Numbered from the stretch's first letter, positions 22,580 through 33,994 are shown. The stretch: 64,000 bases of DNA from Symsagittifera roscoffensis (GCF_963678635.1 NC_087067.1:55240456-55304455); one strand, 5' to 3'. Notes: generated from the letters alone by a model not told the origin. Program-made: numbers and translations.

Positions 22580-22900
22580 TTGGCACCATTTGCTCCAGTT
22601 GGAGACGGATCCACCACGAGTAGGCGGTTGCCGCTGGATCCAAGAACAACAAGAAGAACACTGGCACAGCTCAGATCCGGCTACTCAAAGTTCCTGAACT
22701 CGTACATGAACAGAATTGACCCGACAGTAAGCGAACTTTGCCCGGACTGCCAGCAAACAAGCCACACAACTATACACCTGTTCGACTGCATCGCAAATCC
22801 TACGAACTTAACCCCAGCCGATCTCTGGAAGCAACCGAAGAAGACAGCAATATTCCTGAAACTCCCCACAACCCTGGACCCAACAACGAGCGACGAATAG
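22580..22900 (+). pseudogene. Jockey-type LINE C-terminal fragment, copy 1
   Basis: The C-terminal tail of a jockey-like non-LTR retrotransposon ORF2: RRTLAQLRSGYSKFLNSYMN followed by a Cys/His cluster CPDCQQTSHTTIHLFDC and a LTPADLWKQP block. In this family the tail follows the reverse transcriptase and probably binds RNA. Everything upstream (endonuclease, RT) is missing, a typical 5' truncation. Shortly after the stop comes a (CAA)n run near 22,913-22,930, which could be part of the 3' end. Confidence 0.8.
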
Positions 22901-23025
22901 ATCTCAGAAGGGCAACAACAACAACAACAACCGTCACTTGGAGCCAGCAATGGCGTTCCAGCTTCAAATTCATCAAATGAGGAACTATGATTTAAGGATT
23001 CTGCCGAGTAACAATTTGAGACTCC

Positions 23026-23637
23026 TACGTGCGAGACATGATTGAGAAGTTCGGGCTTCGCCTATGGCGACGACGGGTGCTGTGCGCCGAGTTGAAGTTC
23101 ATGATTCGTCCGACAGAAAACTCGGATCCGACTCCCGTTCGAGTCACTGTTGATAATGAGTCAGGATTCGTATTTAAACTTCACACGTACAGAGAACGAC
23201 TGGACACGACTACAGGCAACATCGTATTCCAATCATGGTCCAAACATGACTGAAAACCGATGGAAGGCATGTCCATCGGGACTGCGTATCTGACAAAGAC
23301 CCATCTGCAATCGAAGAGATTTGCCGCGCAAACTCATGGAACTGGGACTACCTTTGTGTACGACTACCCCACAGTGCTGCAGAACATAATCGCACAGCAG
23401 TGGCAAGATTTCAACAGGCTACACTTTCAAGTCAAAGTTCCAAAGACTGCTCAAGTGTCAAGAATTGGTACTTAACACAAGTAATGAGTTGGTTTCAAAA
23501 AACAAAAACCCAGCAGAGACTACTATCGGAATGGTTGCGTGGCGAATGACATTGATGACTCCGGAATGTCCTCAAGGACGAGAAATAGTTTTCATTGCGA
23601 ACGATATTACATTCCAACTTAACAACTGTTTTTGCAC
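23026..23637 (+). pseudogene. Acetyl-CoA carboxylase pseudogene fragment, copy 1
   Basis: Acetyl-CoA carboxylase makes malonyl-CoA for fatty-acid synthesis in the cytosol. This fragment matches the central region to the beginning of the carboxyltransferase domain: VRDMIEKFGLRLWRRRVLCA, NESGFVFKLHTYRERLD, YLTKTHLQSKRFAAQ, TFVYDYPTVLQN, and IGMVAWRMTLMTPECPQGRE with NDITFQ. An in-frame TGA lies at 23,251 (after SWSKHD) and a frameshift near 23,455. No intron interrupts about 600 bases, so it may be a processed copy truncated at both ends. It sits directly after the LINE fragment, which could have supplied the reverse transcriptase. Confidence 0.85.
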
Positions 23638-24089
23638 AAAATCTGATTTACAATGATCATTTTCTATATTTTTGTTGCATATTTTTGAGCTCAAAATGTG
23701 ATTTATTTTGACCCATTTCTTCATTTGTTTTATAGGTTTTTGCCCAAGATTTGGATTACAATGATGATTTTCTATGATTTCATTGCCTGTTTTCGAGCTC
23801 AAAAACTGATTTATATTGACAATTTTTTGGAGTCTTTAAACATTTTTTTTGCACAATGATGATTTTTTCAGGACAATGAAAGTTCAGAGGCAAAAACATT
23901 AAAATGCCGAGCAAGACAATTGAAAAAAAATTGCAACCGAACAAAACTTAAGTTTCGGGAAAAGGTACTACAAAAAGTGAGTAGACACCAATTGCGACAA
24001 AACAAATGATTTTACTAGAGCCAACTCAAAAAAAACTTTCAACTTCCCCTGAAACTGCAATGGACAAAACTTGCAACTAACAAGGAAAC
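23638..24089. repeat. Diverged AT-rich tandem repeat, copy 1
   Basis: Three diverged units of roughly 110 bases share gatttacaatgat, ttttctat and tttgagctcaaaa. No gene. The matching stretch in the second unit is at 28,100-28,551. Confidence 0.5.
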
Positions 24090-24212
24090 TTGCTTACAGC
24101 ACAAGAAAAATCCATGATGCGGCAACTACGCCAACAAAAATTCGATAAGTTCGATAATTCAATTTCTACGGGAAAATATTTATCATTTTTATACATACTG
24201 AAAAAAAAAACA

Positions 24213-24302
24213 AGATCCGGCCGAGACTCGAATCCCAGAGCTCAAAAGGCAAAAACAGCCGCATTACCTCTGGGAGAAGTAGGAAGGAACCCGGTAGATG
24301 CA
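24213..24302 (-). repeat. tRNA-derived repeat (B-box), copy 1
   Basis: Read on the minus strand, a block ends with GGATTCGAGTC, close to the RNA polymerase III B-box, after a possible anticodon arm (GGCTG TTTTTGC) and an A-box-like stretch; the last bases CGGCCGGATC resemble an acceptor side. The stems pair poorly, so this is a tRNA-derived SINE-like sequence and not a tRNA gene. Copies: 55,764-55,853, 59,578-59,665 (diverged) and a more distant one at 63,318-63,410. The giant element inserted just beside the copy in unit 2. Confidence 0.4.
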
Positions 24303-25120
24303 AACGTTCATTAAGAAAGCAAGTTCAACTCCTAAAAATTTGTAAGAAAAGTTTTTTTTACGGAGAAAAAAGTCTAGTTCCCGATTACAAGACACACTGG
24401 AAAGTAAATACTGAAAAAAATCAGAGAGAGACAAAGAGGTTGAAAAGCAAAGAAAAAAATTATGGCTGAAGAGAGTGCTGAAAACTAGCAGAAGAAACAG
24501 GCAATAGAGAGAACGTTTTGTTTTGTATACAAAAAAGAAATATAGAGACAATGAATATTTCTTAGAAGAAAGGGGAACCAACTAGTGTAAAAACATACTG
24601 TCACGTCAACGCCTAGACAACAAAAGCTGTGTCGTTCCCAAATTAGATAATGCATAGATTTTAAAACGTAGGACCATAGAAAAATGGTGCCTTGATATAT
24701 ACTCTTCTTTGCTTGTTTAATTTCTTAAATGATAATTTTTCTATTTCTCAGAAATGCAAGTTTCATTTGAACGGACTATAATGAAAATTGTTTTGTCTTT
24801 CTTAGCAAAAAACTATCAAAATGACACTAGATTATACAATTTTTTGTTGTCAAAATTTTTACGATAGCCGAGATGTCACTACATGTAATATTTAAAAAAA
24901 CCTGTAAAATTAAATCGATCTGAAACTAACACATCAACCTTTCAGACTCAATCATAGAAGCAAAACAGAAACTCTCACCATTTGCGATGCAACCCAAATA
25001 TTGAATGGCAGCTAGCCGAATGCCACCAGTCGAAAAACAATGCTGAGAAAACATCAACCAAAAGGTTCACACGTTTGTCTCAAAATAAACTCAATCAAAA
25101 AATGTCACAAAAAAAATAAA
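24303..25120. other. AT-rich non-coding repeat body
   Basis: No gene. This stretch follows the tRNA-like part and is repeated at 55,854-56,670 (near-identical) and, diverged, at 59,666-60,660, so it is the body of a dispersed repeat family. Confidence 0.6.
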
Positions 25121-25234
25121 TGCTACCCGTACTGAATTTTTTGTGCCATTTCACTGCTGATCATCCATTTAGCAGGGGAGAGAATATTCTCAGGACTCCT
25201 CCCCCATTATGCAGGCCTGTTCACAAGTGAGCAA
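25121..25234. mobile_element. Left end of TGCTACCCGTA element, truncated
   Basis: Starts with TGCTACCCGTACTGAATTTT, identical to the left end of the complete 1.17-kb element at 56,671. Only 114 bases are present because the junction of the 4.46-kb duplication cuts it. Confidence 0.7.
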
Positions 25235-27037
25235 ACTTAGCGAAGAATTTGAGCCTGAGTCTGCACAATTCCTTCTGTTTGAACCGAGAGTCGAGGGTGA
25301 GGAGTTTGCCCAACCAAGCAAAGAGATTGCAGCAGCAAAGGGAATGGATGCGGTCCTATGAACTGCTGAAAGCCTGGGAAGAGATCGTGATTAGCTCCGA
25401 TGATGAAGAGGCAATGTTGAAACAGATTACGGTATCAAATACGTCTGGGTGTGGTACCTCGAAGGCGAAGAACGCGAGATGAGTAGTTGGCTCAATGGGA
25501 AATTCTGGAGTCTTGAGTCTTGAGAGGGAAGGAAAGGGGCTCGAGGGTGAACTTGGATGAAATCTGGGTTCACGAAAAAGAAATTTTAACAAATGAGATA
25601 TTGTTATTAATATGTTATATCTATTATATAAATCAAAATGCTGCATGACAATTTCCTGATTGAATAGGACAAAAAAAAATTTAAAATACTAGCTTAAAAA
25701 GCAAAAATTCAATGGTGCAGGTGTGTGCAGATTTTGATTGCTGTTCAGAGATAGTGTGGAAATTTTACATGGTTGTGAATTTTGGGGTGTAGATAAACTT
25801 AAATCAGCTGCAAAATTCTGTAAATGACCACTGGCACTGTACCTTGAGCAACATTCGGTTTTCCGGGGATTCACTGACAGACAACAGCACGCGATGAGGA
25901 CATCGATCTTGAGTCCGGGGAGTATGTGCCAGTCGGTCATATCTGGAAGTTTGACCTTGAGGAATACGAAATACGTAGTTTTGGGATGAAGTTTAATTTT
26001 TCAAAAATTCGAATTGAGCCTGTCATGCTCAACTTTCTCGCGACAACTGAAAACATCAGAAATAAGATCAGAACGACCGAATCGCAATTGCAGGAAAGTG
26101 GCAGAAAAAAGAGCGGGAAATTGCTATTCGCAATTTCCGAGACTCTAGAAAAAAACACGAGAGTAGAGCTGTCCTATCTTGATATAGGAGACAGAGTGAT
26201 TACGAAAGAACATCGAAATTCAGCTGAACCAGAGTGAACCTTCAGTAGAAAGGTAGACAACTGAAGTCTCCCAATGGTTCAGACCCCAAAACTATATTAT
26301 CAAGATAAAACTCATTTCCTCTGATTGGAATTCATTGATAGCAAACTTCTCGAGTTATATTCAATCGTATTTGAATATAATGTATTTTGTGATAGTTATG
26401 TTGAGATAGGGCGAGTTTTAGGTTGATCCATCTGAAATGGATCAAAGTTCCACTGTCCAATAAAAAGTAACTTAACGGATTGTTCCGACCCTGTTTTTAA
26501 CGGCGTTCGTGTATTTTGGGTAATTTGAGACCTAAGTATGGGGACGTTCTTATTTTCTAGAGTGGGGGGTATTTTGGTAGTGGCCTTTAAGCTGTAACCG
26601 GTTTTAGTCTCATGTCGCAAGTGAACCGAATTTGCTCCGACCGGTTTGAGGAAGAAAAACACAAGAGATAGTGTCCCTGACTCCTGAGCCAATAGTTATA
26701 GGGCCTAATTTTCTTAAGCCTCATATGTGACCGAAGTAGGCGACTGTTACAATGTGGCGTAAAATTGGCGCATATTTGATTTGGTGAATACTTGCATGAT
26801 TTTGACCCGAATTTGTTTTGCCAATTGTTCAAAGATTAGGTTTCGCCTTTATATATGTTTTTCTATTGTTTTTAAATTTCAGGTTGATTGAACTGATTGA
26901 AAACGGAAAAAGATAAAATAACGGAAAAATGGAAGTGATCCATCATTGCGTGAAGTAAAATTCGCCGAGGATACCTTGTACCGTCACTTGGACGAATAGG
27001 GTCCCTTTCTGGGAAGTCTGTCGCTGTTGCGGCAGGG

Positions 27038-27358
27038 TTGGCACCATTTGCTCCAGTTGGAGACGGATCCACCACGAGTAGGCGGTTGCCGCTGGATCCA
27101 AGAACAACAAGAAGAACACTGGCACAGCTCAGATCCGGCTACTCAAAGTTCCTGAACTCGTACATGAACAGAATTGACCCGACAGTAAGCGAACTTTGCC
27201 CGGACTGCCAGCAAACAAGCCACACAACTATACACCTGTTCGACTGCATCGCAAATCCTACGAACTTAACCCCAGCCGATCTCTGGAAGCAACCGAAGAA
27301 GACAGCAATATTCCTGAAACTCCCCACAACCCTGGACCCAACAACGAGCGACGAATAG
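27038..27358 (+). pseudogene. Jockey-type LINE C-terminal fragment, copy 2
   Basis: Identical in protein sequence to the copy at 22,580-22,900, including the CPDCQQTSHTTIHLFDC cluster; present because the whole 4.46-kb unit is doubled. Confidence 0.8.
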
Positions 27359-27489
27359 ATCTCAGAAGGGCAACAACAACAACAACAACCGTCACTTGGA
27401 GCCAGCAATGGCGTTCCAGCTTCAAATTCATCAAATGAGGAACTATGATTTAAGGATTCTGCCGAGTAACTATGATTTAAGGATTCTGC

Positions 27490-28099
27490 CGAGCGAGACA
27501 TGATTGAGAAGTTCGGGCTTCGCCTATGGCGACGACGGGTGCTGTGCGCCGAGTTGAAGTTCATGATTCGTCCGACAGAAAACTCGGATCCGACTCCCGT
27601 TCGAGTCACTGTTGATAATGAGTCAGGATTCGTATTTAAACTTCACACGTACAGAGAACGACTGGACACGACTACAGGCAACATCGTATTCCAATCATGG
27701 TCCAAACATGACTGAAAACCGATGGAAGGCATGTCCATCGGGACTGCGTATCTGACAAAGACCCATCTGCAATCGAAGAGATTTGCCGCGCAAACTCATG
27801 GAACTGGGACTACCTTTGTGTACGACTACCCCACAGTGCTGCAGAACATAATCGCACAGCAGTGGCAAGATTTCAACAGGCTACACTTTCAAGTCAAAGT
27901 TCCAAAGACTGCTCAAGTGTCAAGAATTGGTACTTAACACAAGTAATGAGTTGGTTTCAAAAAACAAAAACCCAGCAGAGACTACTATCGGAATGGTTGC
28001 GTGGCGAATGACATTGATGACTCCGGAATGTCCTCAAGGACGAGAAATAGTTTTCATTGCGAACGATATTACATTCCAACTTAACAACTGTTTTTGCAC
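27490..28099 (+). pseudogene. Acetyl-CoA carboxylase pseudogene fragment, copy 2
   Basis: Same fragment and same disabling changes as at 23,026-23,637. The upstream border differs: a tandem doubling of a 27-base motif replaces the last bases before RDMIEKFG, so one or two residues of homology present in copy 1 are lost here. Confidence 0.85.
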
Positions 28100-28674
28100 A
28101 AAATCTGATTTACAATGATCATTTTCTATATTTTTGTTGCATATTTTTGAGCTCAAAATGTGATTTATTTTGACCCATTTCTTCATTTGTTTTATAGGTT
28201 TTTGCCCAAGATTTGGATTACAATGATGATTTTCTATGATTTCATTGCCTGTTTTCGAGCTCAAAAACTGATTTATATTGACAATTTTTTGGAGTCTTTA
28301 AACATTTTTTTTGCACAATGATGATTTTTTCAGGACAATGAAAGTTTAGAGGCAAAAACATTAAAATGCCGAGCAAGACAATTGAAAAAAAATTGCAACC
28401 GAACAAAACTTAAGTTTCGGGAAAAGGTACTACAAAAAGTGAGTAGACACCAATTGCGACAAAACAAATGATTTTACTAGAGCCAACTCAAAAAAAACTT
28501 TCAACTTCCCCTGAAACTGCAATGGACAAAACTTGCAACTAACAAGGAAACTTGCTTACAGCACAAGAAAAATCCATGATGCGGCAACTACGCCAACAAA
28601 AATTCGATAAGTTCGATAATTCAATTTCTACGGGAAAATATTTATCATTTTTATACATACTGAAAAAAAAACAA

Positions 28675-28686
28675 CCCGGGTTGACC
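28675..28686 (+). repeat. Left terminal inverted repeat
   Basis: CCCGGGTTGACC, perfect inverse of 55,750-55,761. A related terminus, CCCGGGTAGACA, is at 32,615. Confidence 0.9.
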
Positions 28687-28890
28687 AAAACTTCTTATCA
28701 TACAATTTCCATATATGAGAAACTTCTTGTCATACAATTCCATACAATTCCATACGTACAGAAAATTGTATGAAAACTCTATGATAACCATTTTTCCATA
28801 TATGGAAATTGTAAAATTAGAAGTTTCCCATATATGAAAATTGTATGACTAGAAGTTTGTCATTTATGAAAATTGTATGATTAACACTTT
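28687..28890 (+). repeat. Left subterminal repeat cluster
   Basis: Within 200 bases of the left end the motif TCATACAATT or its inverse AATTGTATGA recurs several times (first at about 28,698), with ccatatatg between inverse copies. The same motif dominates the right end. Clusters of short sites near both ends are the binding sites of the accessory protein in plant CACTA elements. Confidence 0.75.
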
Positions 28891-29281
28891 TTTAAAATCA
28901 AGTGAGGCAAAAATTACGTCAGAGCGCATCCCATAAAACGTGCAATCTCTGAACAGAGAAGAAAACTTGAGAAAAATTGCAGTACTTTAGAGATTTGAAG
29001 CTCAAATTGTACTTTTTCTGCAAGAAATTCTTCTCAACTCTTGAGAGAGCAACAAGTTCCTAAACCTAATCCTATGGGAACCAGTATCGGGGCTCAAATG
29101 AATAACAAACCTGTACGTGAGTTGGACGACACAAAACACAGAAACTAACAAAAAATGATGATTCAGCCATTCCAGTGATCTGCACCAAACACTGTCACCA
29201 AACAGCAGCTCTGTCATCTGCATCCAATTGTCGTATTTATATTCTTTCATAACTAACATCTACAAAGACATTTTTATGGTG
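28891..29281. other. Non-coding stretch of the giant element
   Basis: No gene or repeat supported here; AT-rich sequence between the left subterminal cluster and the first dispersed module. Confidence 0.4.
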
Positions 29282-29876
29282 CAAAAAATATAAAGTTCAT
29301 AACGGTGAAAAAATTTACTCAAGGAAAAAAGTTTCAAATTAATTAAAGATTTAATTTTTTTATTTCACAGAGAAATATGATAATTAAACGCCTTTTTCGA
29401 AACTGGAAGTGACATTTCGTTGTCCCTGTTAGATGAAGGAGATCTAGGATTTTCTCGAGGGAGGGGGTCGATTTTCAAAAAAAAATTTGAAATTTTTGTC
29501 GACTTTTTTTAGGCAGACAAAACTGATTTTCCGAGCTCTCCCAAAGTCTCATAAAGACCTTGTTTAGGTCAAATTTTCTGCGCCGCCGGCGAAACTTTAA
29601 AAAACAGGCCAGAAAAGGCATTTTTAGGCACTTTTTGGAAAATTTTGACCAAAAAAAATTCGTTTTTTTCGGCGCGGGCTACCTTAAAATTAGTATATTT
29701 TGGCGCCAAAAACGCATTCAGAAAAATTTTAGGGTCAGCCAGCGAAAAAAGAATATTTCAATATTTCATCTCATATCACGCTATTTTACCCAACTTAACC
29801 TAATTCCGTTCGCTGTCAAAATCCACAAACTGAACCGCGGTCTAAAAACCGAGAAAAATTTATTGGAGTGTGAAGC
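29282..29876 (+). repeat. Dispersed module R1, copy A
   Basis: Module beginning caaaaaatataaagttcata and ending ttggagtgtgaagc. Internal landmarks: tatttcacagagaaatatg, cgagggagggggtcgatttt, ctgcgccgccggcgaaac and gcgcgggctaccttaaaatt. It contains an open frame (LRRRRNFKKQARKG) shared by all copies, of doubtful meaning. Nearly identical to copy B. Confidence 0.85.
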
Positions 29877-30631
29877 ATTTTAGAGAACTTGCAACTCGTA
29901 GATTTGACGCCAAATTTGGCAAAAACGGCACTTATTCCAATTCCAGTATCCAAAATCCATTCCAAGGCACGTCTGGTTATAACTCTACACCGTGCAGCTC
30001 CGTTTGTATCAAACCAGGTAAACTTGATGAAGTCAAAATCTTTGTACTTTTCTAATTTATTCATGATGTTTCTCAGGCACAACGAATGAATTCTTTTTTA
30101 GCCAATGCAAAAACCATCTGTGCATTACACCACGTGCTCATCGTTTCAGTGTTGCACATGAAGAAATAGACATACCACACATGCTTTAAAATGTATATAA
30201 AACACACGTGCTATTAAAAAAACAATGCCAAACGTTTTAGACCAGAAACAAGCACAGACTTTCAAGTTGAGCTCCATTTTTGTTTTTCGGATCCATTCTC
30301 CCATTGTTGTTTTTGTTAGTTTCAACATTCAATTGATTATTCCATGTGGGTATAAACAGTGGCGGTTCTAGAATGGTGGTGGGGTCAAAAAAATCTTGAT
30401 ATGGAAACTCATTTGAGTATAAATCGGTGGCTATACTCTACGCGTGGTGCGACTTGATTCGCATCGAAATGAAAAAAATTTGAAATGTTTGCGTCGGCAC
30501 TCATCGCCGATAACCCCAGCGGTTTTGGACTTCTTACTTGCAAATTTCTTGCAAGAAATTTTGTATGGGAAAACCAACTTTGTAAGGGTTTCTAAGTATT
30601 TCTTCGTGTTTTCACTATCTTGCAAAAATCT
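29877..30631. other. Spacer between R1 copies A and B
   Basis: AT-rich, no supported gene. Short open frames on both strands lack starts, splice sites or recognisable motifs. Confidence 0.4.
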
Positions 30632-31178
30632 TGTTTCAAATTAATTAAAGATTTAATTTTTTTATTTCACAGAGAAATATGATAATTAAACGCCTTTTTC
30701 GAAACTGGAAGTGACATTTCGTTGTCCCTGTTAGATGAAGGAGATCTAGGATTTTCTCGAGGGAGGGGGTCGATTTTCAAAAAAAAATTTGAAATTTTTG
30801 TCGACTTTTTTTAGGCAGACAAAACTGATTTTCCGAGCTCTCCCAAAGTCTCATAAAGACCTTGTTTAGGTCAAATTTTCTGCGCCGCCGGCGAAACTTT
30901 AAAAAACAGGCCAGAAAAGGCATTTTTAGGCACTTTTTGGAAAATTTTGACCAAAAAAATTTCGTTTTTTTCGGCGCGGGCTACCTTAAAATTAGTATAT
31001 TTTGGCGCCAAAAACGCATTCAGAAAAATTTTAGGGTCAGCCAGCGAAAAAAGAATATTTCAATATTTCATCTCATATCACGCTATTTTACCCAACTTAA
31101 CCTAATTCCGTTCGCTGTCAAAATCCACAAACTGAACCGCGGTCTAAAAACCGAGAAAAATTTATTGGAGTGTGAAGC
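30632..31178 (+). repeat. Dispersed module R1, copy B
   Basis: Lacks the first 50 bases of copy A and otherwise differs by very few bases. It runs without a break into the unknown coding region at 31,179, and its open frame continues into that coding region, so it may be the real 5' part of that gene. Confidence 0.85.
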
Positions 31179-31966
31179 GACTTTCAAACTGAATACAACT
31201 CTTCGGCGCATGGATTTTTCTGGATACGATGTGTGGAGCCGAAAATTGATGATCAACTTTGAGATTCTGAGCGTGCAAGAATGGACAGAAGGGTTTTATT
31301 ACTTATCATTCGAGGTCATTGATAGTAATTTTTGTTATATGTTCGGTCGAAACGGATGCTCGTTTAATGTAGCTACTCCTAATTCGACCTTGGAACTTTG
31401 TTCAAATGATCCGATTCACGTGGTTGAAAATGATGGTTATTTTGAGGTTAAACTAAAAAAAACGATACGGATCCCTTGCCTCGAGACCAGGTGCTTGCGG
31501 ATCACAAAATCCAGAAGCGTTCTATTTCACTTCGGACCTGTCTGCCAAAAATGAAACCTCAAACTACATCGGTGATGAGTACGGCACATTTTACCGACTC
31601 TGTCTAACAGACTTGGGGATCCATTCGGCAACGAAGTGCAACCTTGAGGGCGGAGAAATAGTGGCACATGAGATCCAAAACATGGTTGATTCAAATGGCC
31701 GATTGTTGCATTCTGCAGATCTCTCCTTCGAGAAAGTTTGGCGGGCACTGACTTGTAGAGCTCATTTTGCTTGGAACGATGAAAAAACGTCATATCTTGA
31801 AAAAATGAACTTCCTAGCCATTCGCGATAGCTCGTCGCTGCCTTCGCAATTTATCTATGACGTCGATCGGATTACCGAGGAGTTTTACGAGCGGCAAAAT
31901 GATAAAAACTATGTTTTGTGTCGTTATAACCGAGGTTTTGTTTGGAACATGCAAAAGCCATTTTTA
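31179..31966 (+). pseudogene. Unknown gene, frameshifted, between R1 copies
   Basis: Two open frames that look like one protein. The first reads LRRMDFSGYDVWSRKLMINF and IDSNFCYMFGRNGCSFNVAT; the second reads NPEAFYFTSDLSAKNETSNY, EYGTFYRLCLTDLGIHS and SFEKVWRALTCRAHFAWNDE. The frame must change by one base between about 31,455 and 31,500; a run of A near 31,455 is a likely place. Codon use is that of a real protein, unlike the surrounding AT-rich DNA. I do not recognise the family. It is probably a captured host or viral-type gene now broken, or intact with a sequencing error. Confidence 0.5.
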
Positions 31967-32340
31967 GAAGGAGATCTAGGATTTTCTCGAGGGAGGGGGT
32001 CGATTTTCAAAAAAAAATTTGAAATTTTTGTCGACTTTTTTTAGGCAGACAAAACTGATTTTCCGAGCTCTCCCAAAGTCTCATAAAGACCTTGTTTAGG
32101 TCAAATTTTCTGCGCCGCCGGCGAAACTTTAAAAAACAGGCCAGAAAAGGCATTTTTAGGCATCTTTTGGAAAATTTTCACCAAAAAAATTGCGTTTTTT
32201 TCGGCGCGGGCTACCTTAAAATTAGTATATTTTGGCGCCAAAAACGCATTCAGAAAAATTTTAGGGTCAGCCAGCTAAAAAAGAATATTTCAAAATAGTA
32301 CAAACGGGAGACCCTTTGGGTCGGCAGGAGGTTGAATCAC
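31967..32340 (+). repeat. Dispersed module R1, copy C (partial)
   Basis: Matches copy A from aaggagatctaggattttct onward, ends at caaaatagtac and then gggagaccctttgggtcggc, a tail also found after copy D (33,240). Confidence 0.8.
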
Positions 32341-32614
32341 TGAGAGGAATCGACTTTTGTAATTCAGAAGTATTAAAATTCAGAAGTCCAGAACATCAGA
32401 CCGTAAGTCGAATGCAAACGCACGCTTTGAAACCACATGAATGGAATTAGTTTTCAGCGATTTTGATCTTTTCTAAATTTTTTTCAGCTCTCAATCTTGT
32501 GAATTTAAACTATGATATCAAAATTTGCAAAAACAAACTACACGCGTATAAAAAAATTGCGCGTACTTCACCTTTTTTGTGGTACTGAGTATGACAGGGT
32601 CATTTGAAAATGGA
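32341..32614. other. Spacer before the internal terminus-like sequence
   Basis: AT-rich non-coding sequence; nothing supported. Confidence 0.4.
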
Positions 32615-32930
32615 CCCGGGTAGACAAAAATGCCTTTCATACAATTTCATACTTTGAAAAAATGTTCATCATCCTATTTCATACAATTTCATAGACTAAA
32701 AAACATAGTATAAAAGTCAGACGATAATCATGTTTTTTATACTACGAATTTTTATACTAAGCATTTTTTCCCATAATTGAGAATGAAATAACCAGGTTTT
32801 TTTCATACTTTTCTCCACGAAAGTTTTATGAAAATAGCAAAAGCTGTTTTTTTTTGTACCATGAAATTGTATGGCAAACGATCTTTCCATACTATGAATT
32901 ATCTGAGTTGAAGTTTTATGTTTCATTTAT
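32615..32930 (+). repeat. Internal terminus-like sequence related to the giant element end
   Basis: CCCGGGTAGACA at 32,615 is followed by repeated ttcatacaatttcata motifs (32,636-32,690 and 32,860-32,900), the same layout as the true left end at 28,675 but diverged. No matching right end facing it was found before 55,750. It may be a remnant of a related element, or an alternative left end sharing the right end. Confidence 0.6.
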
Positions 32931-33126
32931 TTAGCACACTAGCCAAGAACTTTTTTCTTAGAAAAAACCAAGAGTGTAACTGGCAGTTGCCAAGCAGAAA
33001 AACGGAATTTGGTGATATTAGCCATATAGGTTAATGTTAACATTTTAAGATGAAAATATATAGCAAAAACGTAACTTTCTGTTCACTTTGAAAATTTTAG
33101 TGGTTGAGAAAAAAAAGACTTTATCT

Positions 33127-33300
33127 ATGTTTTTTTTCGGCGCGGGCTACCTTAAAATTAGTATATTTTGGCGCCAAAAACGCATTCAGAAAAATTTTAG
33201 GGTCAGCCAGCGAAAAAAGAATATTTCAAAATAGTACAAACGGGAGACCCTTTGGGTCGGCAGGAGGTTGAATCACTGAGAGGAATCGACTTTTGTAATG
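33127..33300 (+). repeat. Dispersed module R1, copy D (partial)
   Basis: Starts at tttttcggcgcgggctacct and carries the same tail (gggagaccctttgggtcggc) as copy C, ending near aatcgacttttgtaat. Confidence 0.8.
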
Positions 33301-33570
33301 TAACTCCTCATGCAAGTTAACTCAAAAATGTTTCAAATTGTTCTGGTGAATTCATTAGGGTCTTTCTTGAGCTGCGGGTTTGTCAAAAATCAGACGAATC
33401 ATGCACAAAACGTAACAAAAATTATAAAATGTATATAAATACGCAACTTTGCATTAGCCAAGGTTAGGTATTTGGGTAATTGTTTGTTGAAAAAACTGAT
33501 TTAAGGAGAAAATGAAAATCTACTGAATGGGACATTTAGTACGACTTAATGTCATTCATCATCTTCTAGC

Positions 33571-33994
33571 CAGTACAGCCAGTTGATTTGGGAAAGAGAT
33601 TGGGGGAGTCAGGGGTGGTCACAGTAGGTGGCGTTAGAGGAGACATGATGATGACCACCGAGCAGAGTAGTGAACCCAGCAGTATGAGTCTCCTGACTCG
33701 CTCATGGGATACCGACATCCCAAACAGACTCAATAGCCCAAAAGGGCCAAAAACAATACGCAATGTTATAATCAACAACAAAAACAACAATCACAATTTC
33801 AATCCTCTGTCGGAGACAAATACGAACGAGATCACACTCCCCAGTAGACTCAGTAACTCAAATACATCCCCACCCAACTTTGTGCCTCCCGTGGGCTCGG
33901 GTACCATCAGGTCCCACCTGAACAAGTTTGAGCTCCTCGCGAGGAGAAATCAGCCCAATTCAGCGCTGATTACTATTCAGCCCAATTCAAGTTA
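33571..33994 (+). CDS. Unknown Asn/Ser-rich exon or ORF
   Basis: Open from just after catcttctag (a 3' splice-site-like sequence ending at 33,570) to the TAA at 33,993. The product is hydrophilic and Asn/Ser/Thr-rich (NVIINNKNNNHNFNPLSETN; SPPNFVPPVGSGTIRSHLNK), with base composition richer in GC than the surroundings. It lacks a clear ATG near the beginning, so it may be a last exon or a captured gene piece. It ends at the border of R1 copy E. Confidence 0.35.

Larger units (their letters stand above)
20777..25236 (+). repeat. 4.46-kb unit, copy 1 (uninterrupted)
   Basis: From 20,777 the sequence matches that starting at 25,235 with a constant offset of 4,458 (4,462 after an indel near 23,020). 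Only a few substitutions were seen in 3.4 kb (for example at about 21,051, 21,594, 21,684, 22,310 and 23,892). The tail 24,211-25,236 matches 55,762-56,786. The unit carries a decayed retroelement end, a jockey-type LINE end, an acetyl-CoA carboxylase fragment, and a tRNA-like repeat. The copy junction at 25,235-25,236 shares two bases (ac) between both sides, consistent with microhomology joining. Confidence 0.95.

Noticed and set aside
24213-24302. A functional tRNA gene
   Set aside because: Only the B-box is convincing; T-arm and acceptor stems pair poorly and copies are embedded in a longer repeat.
29282-31178. R1 copies A and B as LTRs of a retroelement
   Set aside because: The sequence between them has no gag or pol, the outer borders differ, and further partial copies occur nearby in the same orientation.
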